Positions 7,862-15,882 of a stretch of DNA of 20,681 bases are shown one piece after another. Made by a program: the position numbers and the translations under genes. The notes below the pieces were generated by a model, which did not search any database, was not told the DNA's origin, and worked only from the letters and a program-made list of their open reading frames with translations. The stretch is from an uncultured Eubacterium sp. (GTDB taxonomy: Bacteria > Bacillota > Clostridia > Lachnospirales > Lachnospiraceae): assembly GCF_937958975.1 (NCBI RefSeq), contig NZ_CALGRE010000005.1, forward strand, positions 1 through 20,681, in the 5' to 3' direction. How positions within the stretch are numbered: position 1 is the stretch's first letter; each line of letters opens with the position of its first letter.

Positions 7862-7893
7862 CACTATATTGAATTATGTATAATATTGCATAT

Positions 7894-10800
7894 TTAATTT
7901 ACAATCGCATTATTCCAATTATAATCTATTTTCTCATAATCGAAATCACATACCTTTAATATATTTTCATAAAGATATTGATGCTGCAAAAATGTATTCA
8001 TTCTATTTGTTTTGTAGAGATAATCTGATATCTCATACACTGAACTGACACTTTCATCGCTGTATATATAAGTTCCATCCTTTAGCTTCGCAAATGCCCT
8101 GACTCGCATTTTTGCATTATAATAATCCTTGACCTTAATAAACTTCATCGTGGCAACATAGCTTTGTACATTATCTCCTTCCATAAAATCATAATCTGTC
8201 TTACCATTTTCCGTTGCTTCAAACACAAACACATTGTCATTCAAATTTTCAACAACCATTTCATCTTTTGTGACACGGTCTTCAAAAGCATAAATCAATC
8301 CTATTTTTTCTACCTGATTCTTTGGTGCATCTATAGAATATGCAACTCTATGCCCCTCATTTGCCGTACTTATCTGATATCCGTTTATTTCCAAACGTAC
8401 CTCATGTATACGTTCCAAAACTCCTGACTTTTCTATTACATCACTTATTTGCTCTGCGTAATATTTTCCTGCTATTGCACTGGGATGTGAATTGTCATAT
8501 CCCTTTCCGTTTTCTATTGCAGCACTATTTTTTAATTCCACGAAATAGGCATATGTCATTCCTGCTTTTGAATTAGCTTCTTCCACGGCTTCTCTGATTG
8601 GAGCAAACAGCCCTTCAGCTCCCATTGCCCCAAGACATCCTATCACAACTGCTTCCGGACAATCATGATGTATTTCATTAATAAATCTCAAATACTCTGT
8701 CTTAAACTCATGCGCTGTAATCTGTCCTGCCATAAATGCAGCATTATCATTTGTTCCTAAATTAATGATAACAACATCTGCCGGATTTTCTGTATGATTA
8801 TATTTTATGTTCGATTCCGCCCCTGCACTTTCATCTATCACAGACCAATTTTTTTGTGGTGTAAACAGATTAAAATATATTCCATTGTCATCTTTAAGCA
8901 CACTTCTAAGCAAACCGTTACCTGATATTCCACAGCTTCTGATATCCGCATTATACATTCTTGTCAGTTCTCCAATATATCCTTTCCACGAATATGCTGC
9001 TGACTGTCCATTTCCCAAATCATACAATGCATCCCCATTCGTTATGGAATCACCAAATGCCTCTATTACTAATTTTTTTGCAGGACTTTTTTCCAATATT
9101 TTTCCGTCTGTTGGAAGAGTTATATTTTTAATTCCTACTGTATTCGCTGCCAAAAAGCCATGATATCCTCTGTCCATTTTCCGAATTGTTATTTTATGTT
9201 CTCCCTCGGCGAGTCCCTTTGCTAATTGTACAGAAACCTCAAATTTATTTTCATCCTGATTATCTGATGCTTTTAATTCAAATATAGCAGCATCCTCAGG
9301 CAGAATATTATCGTCAATAAAAACTGCTATCCTCTGGTTTCCTTCAACAACAAAGTCTCCTTTTATTCCGGTGCCATAAAAGTTAATTTCCACTCCCGAA
9401 TTTGCATAACTAAATGTAATCATATCATTCTTAACAAACGTTTTTCCTAATGTCAGCACATTATCCTTAGTAACTTGAATGACATTGTCATATTCTTCTG
9501 CGTTTTCCGCTTTTACGTTTCCATAAACTTCAAATTCATACATTGAATATCCAAAGTTTCCAAATAACAATTGTGCAGATTTGCTCCCCTTCATTCTTAT
9601 AAAACGTACATCTTCTGCACCTTTAATCTCAAATTCATCTACACCTCCTGTTCCATTTTTCTTTGTAGATACTGTTCTCCACGCATCATTCTCTTTTTCC
9701 TTCACCTGTATCTCATAGTCCACTCCGCAGGCTGCTTCCCAATAAATTTTAACCTGACTGATATTTACATTTTGATGCATATCATACTCTATCCATCCAT
9801 GATTCAAATCCGAACTATTTCCTTCTATATATGTAGACCATCTGCTATCATCTGATATTCTATTTCCGTCCCGTACCTTTTCTGCAATTTGCCCATTCGT
9901 TATATTTTCTGCCGATGCACTCACCGTTGTCTGTGGTAAAATTGCCAGGTTTTGAAGGTATGTCTTTTCCGTTTCGTCCATAATGTCAAACATTTTCACA
10001 AAAGTAGGATGCTCATATTCTTTACATGTCGAATTAAAAAATCCCCAAGATGGCATTAAACTCTCTGTTTTCCCATTTCTTATCACTGTTCTGTCATCGT
10101 GTACTCCAAAGTGGTAGGTAAACAATAATTCACCTGATTTTGATATTGCAGGCTGAGACTTTGCATTATAATTCCATTGTCTGAAAATCGTCTTTGAGTC
10201 CTGATAATATCTCATCCACAATTTATATGGTTCTGTTGCATAATAAAGTCTGCTCTCATCCGGCTCTACAAATGGTCCCATCGGAGTATCCGCAACAGCA
10301 AATCCTACCGACCCTGTAATACTAAAAGCAGTATTTACGAGAATATATTTTCCGGCAAATGTCCCTTTATCCATATAGGTAATATTCCATTCATTTCCCG
10401 GCTGAAAGGTTGTTATTGCAGTTGCTTTTTTATAATCTGATACCCAGCGCTGTCCATCCCAGTAACTGATATCCTCTGATTTTAAATTAGGATACTTATT
10501 CTTAAGCACTCTGCTGACAACCATCTTTCCTTCGATACCACATTCCTTTAAGCCTTTTCCATAGAGATAAATCCAATCTCCCTCCTCCAAAATATTTTCA
10601 TGATATACAATTCCTGTGTCATCTATCTTGGTTTGAACAAGATTATTCACAGTATCTACACCCATATCAGGAAATCCATTATCTAAAAGCGGAGTTGCAA
10701 AAAAATCTGCTCCCAGTATTGTTAATCCCGAAAAATGATTTGCAATTGTATAAAGCGAATTGTTTACTACTGTAGAATCACCAATCCAATATCTTCCCGG

Positions 10801-12498
10801 CAGAATATTTCCTCCCTCATGGGAATCCGAGAGATTTCCATTCAATTTCATATAATACTGCATATTTCTAGGGTCCGGTTCATCTCCTGTAAGCATCATA
10901 TACGCCATATTTCTCATACCTATACTAAATCCCGTCTTTCCATCGTTTCCGGTTCCACCAAAACCATACTTTGTAGAAAATGTCTCATAATTTCCAAAAT
11001 TTCCCTCAAAGCTATCCTGAAAGGTAAAAATAGTTTTGCTATTTCCATTTGCCGAGCCACTTGTCTGACCTCCATTCAAACTGGTACCATGGATTCCGTC
11101 CCCACCAATCCAGCCTCTCTCATTGTCTCCCGGCATTAGAGATGTTCCTTTGGTATCCGCCTTTCTGTTTCCCTGATACGAAAATTCTCCTGATGACGAT
11201 ACCATACCCGTCCATTCTCTGGAATACTCCGTTGCCCATCCTTTCTCAACATACACTTTTACCTCTGATAGACCAAATTTTACTGATTGATTATTATAAT
11301 TATTTTTTGGAACAATTTTTATATGCTGCGCATGTTTTCCTTTAAAATCTATTTTCATGCTGCAACTCATTTCATCACTTCCATCTCCTTTTGGAAGCGT
11401 ATAATTGCCAAGTTTTTTCCAATCTCCTCCCGAAAAATCAAACTTGTCCTGTTCACCATCATTTACGTCATTTTTCTCATAGGTAATAATGTCACATGGA
11501 TTTCCTGTCGTATACCATATTTCAAATTCCCTGATTCCGATATTTAATTCTGTCGGTTCATTATAATTCCATATCTTCATTGCTGATATAGGATAATTAC
11601 CGTCTAAATTCATAACCAATAATGATTGTGTACTGTTTCCATTCAATACACACATATCCTGCTTCCGATTAGAATGTTTTTCATTGTCTGACACACTTGA
11701 ATCAATCAAGGCCATTCCCGAATAATTAAATGCATTCGTAACTGTGTTGTTATCTAACTGCATTGGTGCAAAAGCATCCACTGTGATACTCTGCCCACTA
11801 CAAGGCTCCGTTTTATGTCTGAATATTCTTATTTCAGCCAATCCATAAATATTACTTCCATCAAAATTTGAAATCGGTGTTATTTTCACATACCTTCCCG
11901 TTACCCCATCAAAATCAAAAGATTTCCTGAAATCAACTGTTGACGCTACATTTCCATAATATTTATCATTATCCGCCTTGCTGCATTGAGATAATGTATG
12001 TACTCCCCCATCATAAAATTTTTCTCCATCTTCTGAATATTCTATCTTGATATCCTTCATTCCATACTCTAAATGTCTAATATCGTTATAGTTCCATATA
12101 TACATCTCACCCAGAGACTGTTTTACTCCTAAATCTATTGTTATAGATTCCTTTCCACCTAAATATTGACTTTTTTGCGAGAGATTTTTACTTCCGGCAT
12201 CATTTGTATCCACGCAGGAATGCATGTGATTCGGTGCCTCGATACCGCTCATCCCACTGTTATCTATCAGATGCTCTGCTTCCTTCGGAAATATATCCTT
12301 AACAAGAAACATTTCTCCAACAACATTATTTTGTATATCCCCATCTGCCATGGTTACATGATATCTTTCATCCGTACTCTGACTACTTCTGACATCTATC
12401 TCCAATACTCCTATAGACGAGATAATAATTGTCAGACTCAGTATAAACGATAAGACTTTTTTTAATCTCTTTTTGAAACTCCCTCTTTCTAAATACAT
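7894..12498 (-). CDS. Large secreted multidomain carbohydrate-active protein: discoidin-like modules, beta-propeller, CE2-type SGNH esterase
   Basis: This 1534-residue protein has a signal peptide (basic start, hydrophobic core about 15-35). Two F5/8C discoidin-like modules follow (about 75-226 and 240-417, each with a YIWNYN/KIWNYN-type strand). A propeller-like region (about 425-850, opening WIGGDGI...IFTFQDSFEG) resembles DUF5005/DUF4185 and GH43-fold sequences. A third discoidin module (about 855-993) comes next. The CE2 part has an N-terminal jelly roll (about 1005-1130) and an SGNH hydrolase (about 1143-1358) with nucleophile Ser1151 in GDSITNG, Asn1250 in GTND and His1338 in NSHPS. Residues 1365-1490 form a beta-rich tail of a kind seen in Lachnospiraceae secreted proteins. 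It probably removes acetyl groups from plant or host polysaccharide, with discoidin modules binding glycans; the propeller's activity is unknown. No sortase motif, dockerin or SLH domain is seen. The start ATG has GGAGGGAGA upstream. Confidence 0.87.
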   Translation of the reverse strand: MYLERGSFKKRLKKVLSFILSLTIIISSIGVLEIDVRSSQSTDERYHVTMADGDIQNNVVGEMFLVKDIFPKEAEHLIDNSGMSGIEAPNHMHSCVDTNDAGSKNLSQKSQYLGGKESITIDLGVKQSLGEMYIWNYNDIRHLEYGMKDIKIEYSEDGEKFYDGGVHTLSQCSKADNDKYYGNVASTVDFRKSFDFDGVTGRYVKITPISNFDGSNIYGLAEIRIFRHKTEPCSGQSITVDAFAPMQLDNNTVTNAFNYSGMALIDSSVSDNEKHSNRKQDMCVLNGNSTQSLLVMNLDGNYPISAMKIWNYNEPTELNIGIREFEIWYTTGNPCDIITYEKNDVNDGEQDKFDFSGGDWKKLGNYTLPKGDGSDEMSCSMKIDFKGKHAQHIKIVPKNNYNNQSVKFGLSEVKVYVEKGWATEYSREWTGMVSSSGEFSYQGNRKADTKGTSLMPGDNERGWIGGDGIHGTSLNGGQTSGSANGNSKTIFTFQDSFEGNFGNYETFSTKYGFGGTGNDGKTGFSIGMRNMAYMMLTGDEPDPRNMQYYMKLNGNLSDSHEGGNILPGRYWIGDSTVVNNSLYTIANHFSGLTILGADFFATPLLDNGFPDMGVDTVNNLVQTKIDDTGIVYHENILEEGDWIYLYGKGLKECGIEGKMVVSRVLKNKYPNLKSEDISYWDGQRWVSDYKKATAITTFQPGNEWNITYMDKGTFAGKYILVNTAFSITGSVGFAVADTPMGPFVEPDESRLYYATEPYKLWMRYYQDSKTIFRQWNYNAKSQPAISKSGELLFTYHFGVHDDRTVIRNGKTESLMPSWGFFNSTCKEYEHPTFVKMFDIMDETEKTYLQNLAILPQTTVSASAENITNGQIAEKVRDGNRISDDSRWSTYIEGNSSDLNHGWIEYDMHQNVNISQVKIYWEAACGVDYEIQVKEKENDAWRTVSTKKNGTGGVDEFEIKGAEDVRFIRMKGSKSAQLLFGNFGYSMYEFEVYGNVKAENAEEYDNVIQVTKDNVLTLGKTFVKNDMITFSYANSGVEINFYGTGIKGDFVVEGNQRIAVFIDDNILPEDAAIFELKASDNQDENKFEVSVQLAKGLAEGEHKITIRKMDRGYHGFLAANTVGIKNITLPTDGKILEKSPAKKLVIEAFGDSITNGDALYDLGNGQSAAYSWKGYIGELTRMYNADIRSCGISGNGLLRSVLKDDNGIYFNLFTPQKNWSVIDESAGAESNIKYNHTENPADVVIINLGTNDNAAFMAGQITAHEFKTEYLRFINEIHHDCPEAVVIGCLGAMGAEGLFAPIREAVEEANSKAGMTYAYFVELKNSAAIENGKGYDNSHPSAIAGKYYAEQISDVIEKSGVLERIHEVRLEINGYQISTANEGHRVAYSIDAPKNQVEKIGLIYAFEDRVTKDEMVVENLNDNVFVFEATENGKTDYDFMEGDNVQSYVATMKFIKVKDYYNAKMRVRAFAKLKDGTYIYSDESVSSVYEISDYLYKTNRMNTFLQHQYLYENILKVCDFDYEKIDYNWNNAIVN

Positions 12499-12655
12499 TT
12501 TCTCTCCCTCCGCTTAAACTTTCATTATCATATCATGTCTTATATCCAAAAATTATTAAACATAAACATATTCTTCTTTCACATTAGCGGTTAATTCTGC
12601 CAAAATCAATGTATATTTTTTTATGATTATTAACTAATTTTTTATTTTAATTCAA

Positions 12656-12694
12656 ATAGAAAAAGACTTCCGGTTCTCTTAAAACCAAAAGTCT
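12656..12694 (-). terminator. Rho-independent terminator after asd
   Basis: AGACTT (12664-12669) pairs with AAGTCT (12689-12694) and GGTT (12672-12675) with AACC (12683-12686), with a 2x2 internal mismatch. A T run follows on the minus strand. It lies 24 bases past the asd stop. The rest of 12499-12717 is AT-rich upstream sequence of the large esterase gene, in which I see no convincing promoter pair. Confidence 0.75.
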
Positions 12695-12717
12695 CTTGTC
12701 TTATATTTATCAATCTA

Positions 12718-13812
12718 TTATTTTGCTGTAATATATTCTTTTGCTACCAGAAGTTCTGCTGAAAGAACCGCTCCGCCTGCAGCGCCTCTTAAAGTGTTAT
12801 GTGATAACCCAACAAACTTATAATCATACACGCTGTCTTCTCTCAAACGTCCCACAGAAACACCCATACCATTTTCAAAATCTACATCTAATGCAACCTG
12901 TGGTCTATTGTCTTCTTCTAAATACTGAATAAATTGCTTTGGCGCACTAGGAAGTTCTAATTCCTGTGGTTCCCCACTAAAGTTCACCATCGCCTCAATC
13001 AACTGTTCTTTTGTAGGTTTCTTAGCAAATTTTACAAATACAGCTGCTGTATGTCCATCTAAAACAGGAACTCTGATACACTGTGTTGTAATAACCGGTG
13101 ACTGTGCTTTAACAATCTCTCCATTTTCCACTTTACCCCAGAGTCTTAATGGCTCCTGCTCTGATTTTTCTTCTTCTCCACCGATAAATGGAATAATATT
13201 TCCTACCATCTCCGGCCAATCCTTAAAAGTCTTTCCTGCACCTGAAATTGCCTGATATGTTGTAGCAACTACCTCTGTTGGCTCGAACTCTTTCCATGCA
13301 GTAAGCACTGGTGCATAACTCTGGATAGAACAATTCGGCTTTACTGCCACAAACCCTTTTGTTGTTCCAAGTCTCTTTTTCTGAGATGCAATTACTTCAT
13401 AATGTTCCGGATTAATTTCCGGAACAACCATCGGCACATCCGGTGTCCATCTATGCGCACTATTGTTTGATACAACAGGTGTCTCCGTCTTTGCATAATC
13501 TTCTTCAATTTTTTTTATTTCTTCTTTTGTCATATCGACTGCACTAAATACAAAATCCACTGTAGAAGCAACTGCTTCAACTTCATTTACATTATGTACA
13601 ATCATTTTTTTTACTTTTTCCGGCATCGGAACTGTCATTTTCCATCTGTCACCTACAGCTTCCTCGTAAGTCTTTCCTGCTGAACGTGGGCTGGCAGCCA
13701 ACGTAGTAACTTCAAACCATGGATGATTATCCAATAATGTAATAAATCTTTGTCCTACCATTCCTGTAGCGCCAAGCACACCAACTTTTAACTTCTTCTC
13801 TAATTTCATCAT
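12718..13812 (-). CDS. asd: Aspartate-semialdehyde dehydrogenase (archaeal/fungal type)
   Basis: This 364-residue cytoplasmic enzyme reduces aspartyl-4-phosphate to aspartate semialdehyde with NADPH, at the branch leading to lysine/diaminopimelate, threonine and methionine. GATGMVGQ at 14-21 is the Rossmann NADP-binding loop. Cys161 in KPNCSIQ is the catalytic nucleophile and His254 in VPVLDGHTAAV the acid/base residue. Length and motif spacing fit the archaeal/fungal subtype rather than the E. coli one. Two ATGs (13812 and 13809) follow an AGGAGG site at 6 and 9 bases; either could be used. It is last in an apparent operon, 30 bases after a small membrane-anchored protein gene, and is followed by a terminator. 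No lysC, dapA or hom gene is adjacent, so it is not in a classical lysine cluster here. Confidence 0.95.
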   Translation of the reverse strand: MMKLEKKLKVGVLGATGMVGQRFITLLDNHPWFEVTTLAASPRSAGKTYEEAVGDRWKMTVPMPEKVKKMIVHNVNEVEAVASTVDFVFSAVDMTKEEIKKIEEDYAKTETPVVSNNSAHRWTPDVPMVVPEINPEHYEVIASQKKRLGTTKGFVAVKPNCSIQSYAPVLTAWKEFEPTEVVATTYQAISGAGKTFKDWPEMVGNIIPFIGGEEEKSEQEPLRLWGKVENGEIVKAQSPVITTQCIRVPVLDGHTAAVFVKFAKKPTKEQLIEAMVNFSGEPQELELPSAPKQFIQYLEEDNRPQVALDVDFENGMGVSVGRLREDSVYDYKFVGLSHNTLRGAAGGAVLSAELLVAKEYITAK

Positions 13813-13842
13813 TTTTTGCCTCCTAATGAATAATTATTTGCT

Positions 13843-14310
13843 TTAATAAAAATCAGACCAACCGTCATCATTGTTTGCATCAACTGGTTTTGTTTCAACA
13901 ACATCACCATCTTTATCTGTCGGTTTTTGATTATTTTTTTTCTTTGTTGTCGTGTTCTCTATCGCCTCGTCAGTGAAAATATCATCCATGACATTTACAC
14001 CATTCTTATTCGGCTTGTTAGATGACTTCTTGTCATCACTCTTACCATTCTTTGAAGAATTGGCATCAGAACCTTTCTCATCAACCTCAGATGAACTCTT
14101 TGTGACAACTTCACCGTTTTTATCTGTTTCTGTTTCTATCTGCTCACTCGTCTGAAAATTACTTGCAGTTTCTTCAGTCACTGTAGATTTATTTTCACCC
14201 GTTACATTATCATCACGATTTTTCCTGCCACTTGCAATAACAATTCCAACAACAATCACCGCTAAAATTATAATACCAGACACAATGCATATAATCTTTT
14301 TATTTTTCAT
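13843..14310 (-). CDS. Single-pass membrane protein with disordered acidic/polar tail, unknown function
   Basis: I do not recognise this 155-residue protein. It has a short basic start (MKNKK), one hydrophobic helix (about 6-27), then a low-complexity Ser/Asp/Lys/Asn/Thr-rich region predicted to lie outside the membrane. The end, DDGWSDFY, is an aromatic-acidic tag that might bind a partner. No catalytic motif is visible. Its ATG overlaps the end of the upstream three-helix gene by 11 bases and has AAGGAGAAAAAA before it, so translation is probably coupled. The pair precedes asd in one operon. An unknown envelope role is the most that can be said. Overlap, a proper binding site and a shared promoter argue that it is a real gene. 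Confidence 0.7.
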   Translation of the reverse strand: MKNKKIICIVSGIIILAVIVVGIVIASGRKNRDDNVTGENKSTVTEETASNFQTSEQIETETDKNGEVVTKSSSEVDEKGSDANSSKNGKSDDKKSSNKPNKNGVNVMDDIFTDEAIENTTTKKKNNQKPTDKDGDVVETKPVDANNDDGWSDFY

Positions 14311-14821
14311 TTTTTTCTCCTTCTTGTAAGGCTTTTTCCTGTTGCTCTATCAAATACTTATTATAATCATCTCTGGATTGTTTCCATGTATCAGACATAC
14401 AGTATATATTGACATTAACCATAAAATAACAAAACATCCACACAATAAGCAAACCGGTAATCGATGCTGCCCCGCTTCTCTTTTTAAAAAAAGGAAGGGA
14501 ATCTCTATACTTAAAATCTGATAAAAAAATAGCCGGACTGAAAAATAAAATAAAAAAGAAGATATATTTTATGATTGTCAATATCACATCCATCGGCTCA
14601 AAACTATAATATTTTATTTCTCCATAAATACCTGTAACAATATAAAACAGCATAAATGCATAATATAATATTGCCGGTATCATCTTGTACGACTGACCGG
14701 AACGGAATCCAAATAATTTTATTCTGCTGTCATTTGGCGCATCCTTTGCAATATGTCTTTTTTTATCATACTTTGCATAAATGTCCTGCCTTTTTTGTGT
14801 TTTATAAGGTTTATATGCCAT
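14300..14821 (-). CDS. Three-helix integral membrane protein, unknown function
   Basis: This 173-residue protein has a basic cytoplasmic start (about 1-45, many Lys/Tyr/Arg). It has three hydrophobic segments (about 48-68, 78-102 and 119-140) and a charged C-terminal tail rich in Glu/Lys/Gln that may form a short helix. I recognise no family. It is the first gene of an operon with a strong promoter at 14867-14895; an AAGGAAAG site precedes the ATG. The next gene overlaps it by 11 bases and encodes another membrane-anchored protein, so the two products may interact. asd follows them. Whether their role relates to amino-acid or cell-wall precursor synthesis is speculation. Confidence 0.75.
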   Translation of the reverse strand: MAYKPYKTQKRQDIYAKYDKKRHIAKDAPNDSRIKLFGFRSGQSYKMIPAILYYAFMLFYIVTGIYGEIKYYSFEPMDVILTIIKYIFFFILFFSPAIFLSDFKYRDSLPFFKKRSGAASITGLLIVWMFCYFMVNVNIYCMSDTWKQSRDDYNKYLIEQQEKALQEGEKNEK

Positions 14822-14866
14822 ATAACACTTTCCTTTAAATACTTTCCTTTATTTTGTCTAGCAAAT

Positions 14867-14895
14867 ATTATATACTAACCCCTTTAAAATGTAAA
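14867..14895 (-). promoter_or_regulatory. Sigma-A promoter of the membrane-protein/asd operon
   Basis: On the minus strand TTTACA (14890-14895) and a perfect TATAAT (14867-14872) are 17 bases apart. Transcription would begin near 14860, about 40 bases before the first ATG. Upstream of it, 14897-14996 holds nothing I can identify. Confidence 0.8.
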
Positions 14896-14996
14896 GGTTC
14901 AAAAATCACCGGAAGCAACTCAGCCACATTCTGGTATTGTATGTGTGCATCGAAAGCAATTTCATCAACTAATTACTTTTTCCTTATCGTTTACGC

Positions 14997-15026
14997 AAAA
15001 AAAAGAACAGGATAACCTGTTCTTTT
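14997..15026 (-). terminator. Rho-independent terminator of the tRNA-Thr gene
   Basis: A perfect 11-bp stem, AAAAGAACAGG with CCTGTTCTTTT (15001-15011 and 15016-15026), has a 4-base loop and is followed on the minus strand by further T residues. It starts six bases after the tRNA 3' end. Confidence 0.92.
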
Positions 15027-15031
15027 CTATA

Positions 15032-15104
15032 AGCTTCTGGCGTGACTCGAACACGTGACCTGCTCATTACGAGTGAGCTGCTCTACCAACTGAGCTACAG
15101 AAGC
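15032..15104 (-). tRNA. tRNA-Thr (anticodon CGT)
   Basis: The minus strand folds as a full cloverleaf. The acceptor stem GCTTCTG/CAGAAGC is perfect, the D arm is GCTC-AGTTGGTAGA-GC, and the anticodon stem GCTCA/TGAGC has loop CTCGTAA, giving anticodon CGT for codon ACG. The T loop is TTCGAGT. The discriminator base is T and the CCA end is not encoded. The base pair closing the T stem is an A-C mismatch (ACGTG with CACGC). The gene has its own promoter and terminator and stands alone. Confidence 0.95.
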
Positions 15105-15125
15105 ATTTGCCAAAGCAACACTGAT

Positions 15126-15154
15126 ATTATACTGTTATAAAATCAAAATGTAAA
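15126..15154 (-). promoter_or_regulatory. Sigma-A promoter of tRNA-Thr
   Basis: TTTACA (15149-15154) and a perfect TATAAT (15126-15131) on the minus strand are 17 bases apart. Transcription would start near 15119, about 15 bases before the mature tRNA. Confidence 0.85.
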
Positions 15155-15184
15155 GAGATTTTTTATTTTAAAATACCACAATCA

Positions 15185-15213
15185 TTGAACCAATAGCGTT
15201 CCTCTGATATAAT
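15185..15213 (+). promoter_or_regulatory. Promoter of the DUF5721-like gene, implying a leaderless mRNA
   Basis: TTGAAC (15185-15190) and a perfect TATAAT (15208-15213) are 17 bases apart. The expected start, seven bases after the -10 box, is 15220, which is the A of the ATG. No ribosome binding site can be present in such a transcript. Confidence 0.7.
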
Positions 15214-15219
15214 TAACTT

Positions 15220-15711
15220 ATGATAAGTTTTAATATAAAAGATATAAATAATTTCATGCAGCATTTATTAGTAAAAGAAACCTTTGATAATTTTTTATTA
15301 TGTGATGGACAAATCAATACATCTAACTCATTTACAATAAACGGACGTATTAATACTCATTTTTATACTTCCGATGAGTTAAAGACAATGGAAAACGAAT
15401 TTATATGCTGGAAGAATATAAAACACATCTGTTTTGAGATAGTAAAAGGCACAAAGGTTCCCACCAAAATGAAACTTGTATTTTCATTATCCCCAAACAA
15501 ATACCCTGAAATAATAAATAATTCAGGAATGATAATTGATGAATCACAAATAAGCGGACTCTATATTCATATTCTGTATGAACAAAATAAACTGGAGGTT
15601 ATCACCGGTACATCACTCACTACTTTTACTATGGATAAAACACTGGACAAATATTGGGATAATACCGTATTGTCCTATTTCAACCAATATTTTAATTGTG
15701 AACAAATCTAG
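15220..15711 (+). CDS. DUF5721-like protein, unknown function
   Basis: This 163-residue soluble protein has no signal peptide or membrane helix. It begins MISFNIKDINNFMQHLL and contains FDNFLL and a TINGRI stretch. This resembles the family named DUF5721, which I recall as typical of Lachnospiraceae; the assignment is by memory. The later part (about 85-125) is beta-rich with LVFSLSPNK. No catalytic motif is evident. The start codon coincides with the predicted transcription start, so translation is probably leaderless. The next ATG, at residue 13, has no ribosome binding site either. The gene points away from tRNA-Thr and lies 171 bases before htpG on the same strand. No terminator is visible between them, so read-through into htpG is possible. 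Confidence 0.8.
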   Translation: MISFNIKDINNFMQHLLVKETFDNFLLCDGQINTSNSFTINGRINTHFYTSDELKTMENEFICWKNIKHICFEIVKGTKVPTKMKLVFSLSPNKYPEIINNSGMIIDESQISGLYIHILYEQNKLEVITGTSLTTFTMDKTLDKYWDNTVLSYFNQYFNCEQI

Positions 15712-15725
15712 TTTTTTTCTAAAAT
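15696..15725 (+). promoter_or_regulatory. htpG: Possible upstream htpG promoter
   Basis: TTGTGA (15696-15701) and TAAAAT (15720-15725) are 18 bases apart and overlap the end of the DUF5721-like gene. If used, transcription would begin near 15732, placing the CIRCE element just downstream of the start. Weak by sequence. Confidence 0.3.
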
Positions 15726-15744
15726 GTGAACAAACGGTAAATTT

Positions 15745-15771
15745 TTAGCACTCTTTCCATTAGAGTGCTAA
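15745..15771 (+). promoter_or_regulatory. CIRCE operator (HrcA binding site) of htpG
   Basis: TTAGCACTC, nine bases, then GAGTGCTAA: a perfect match to the CIRCE consensus bound by the heat-shock repressor HrcA. It sits between the DUF5721-like gene and htpG and should place htpG under HrcA control together with the groESL and dnaK operons elsewhere in the genome. Confidence 0.97.
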
Positions 15772-15778
15772 TTTTATA

Positions 15779-15806
15779 TTGACATTTTTCTTTTGTGCGT
15801 TAAAAT
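15779..15806 (+). promoter_or_regulatory. htpG: Sigma-A promoter of htpG
   Basis: A perfect TTGACA (15779-15784) and TAAAAT (15801-15806) are 16 bases apart, giving a start near 15813 and a leader of about 70 bases. The -35 box begins seven bases after the CIRCE element. A second TTGACA at 15806-15811 lacks a good -10 box. Confidence 0.75.
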
Positions 15807-15882
15807 TGACATTGTTGCGGGAAATGTATATTTCTTACAATTCATTTTGTGAAATAATATTTTTATATAAAGGAGTGATTTT

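Noticed and set aside
8807..9163. A 118-residue plus-strand open frame and several similar ones inside 7894-12498.
   Set aside because: All are antisense to the large multidomain gene, whose domains and catalytic motifs are continuous through these positions; none has a convincing start site.
6682..12498. The C39-like peptidase and the large esterase as one export or bacteriocin system.
   Set aside because: A strong terminator separates them, no ABC transporter or double-glycine leader is present, and the large protein has an ordinary signal peptide.
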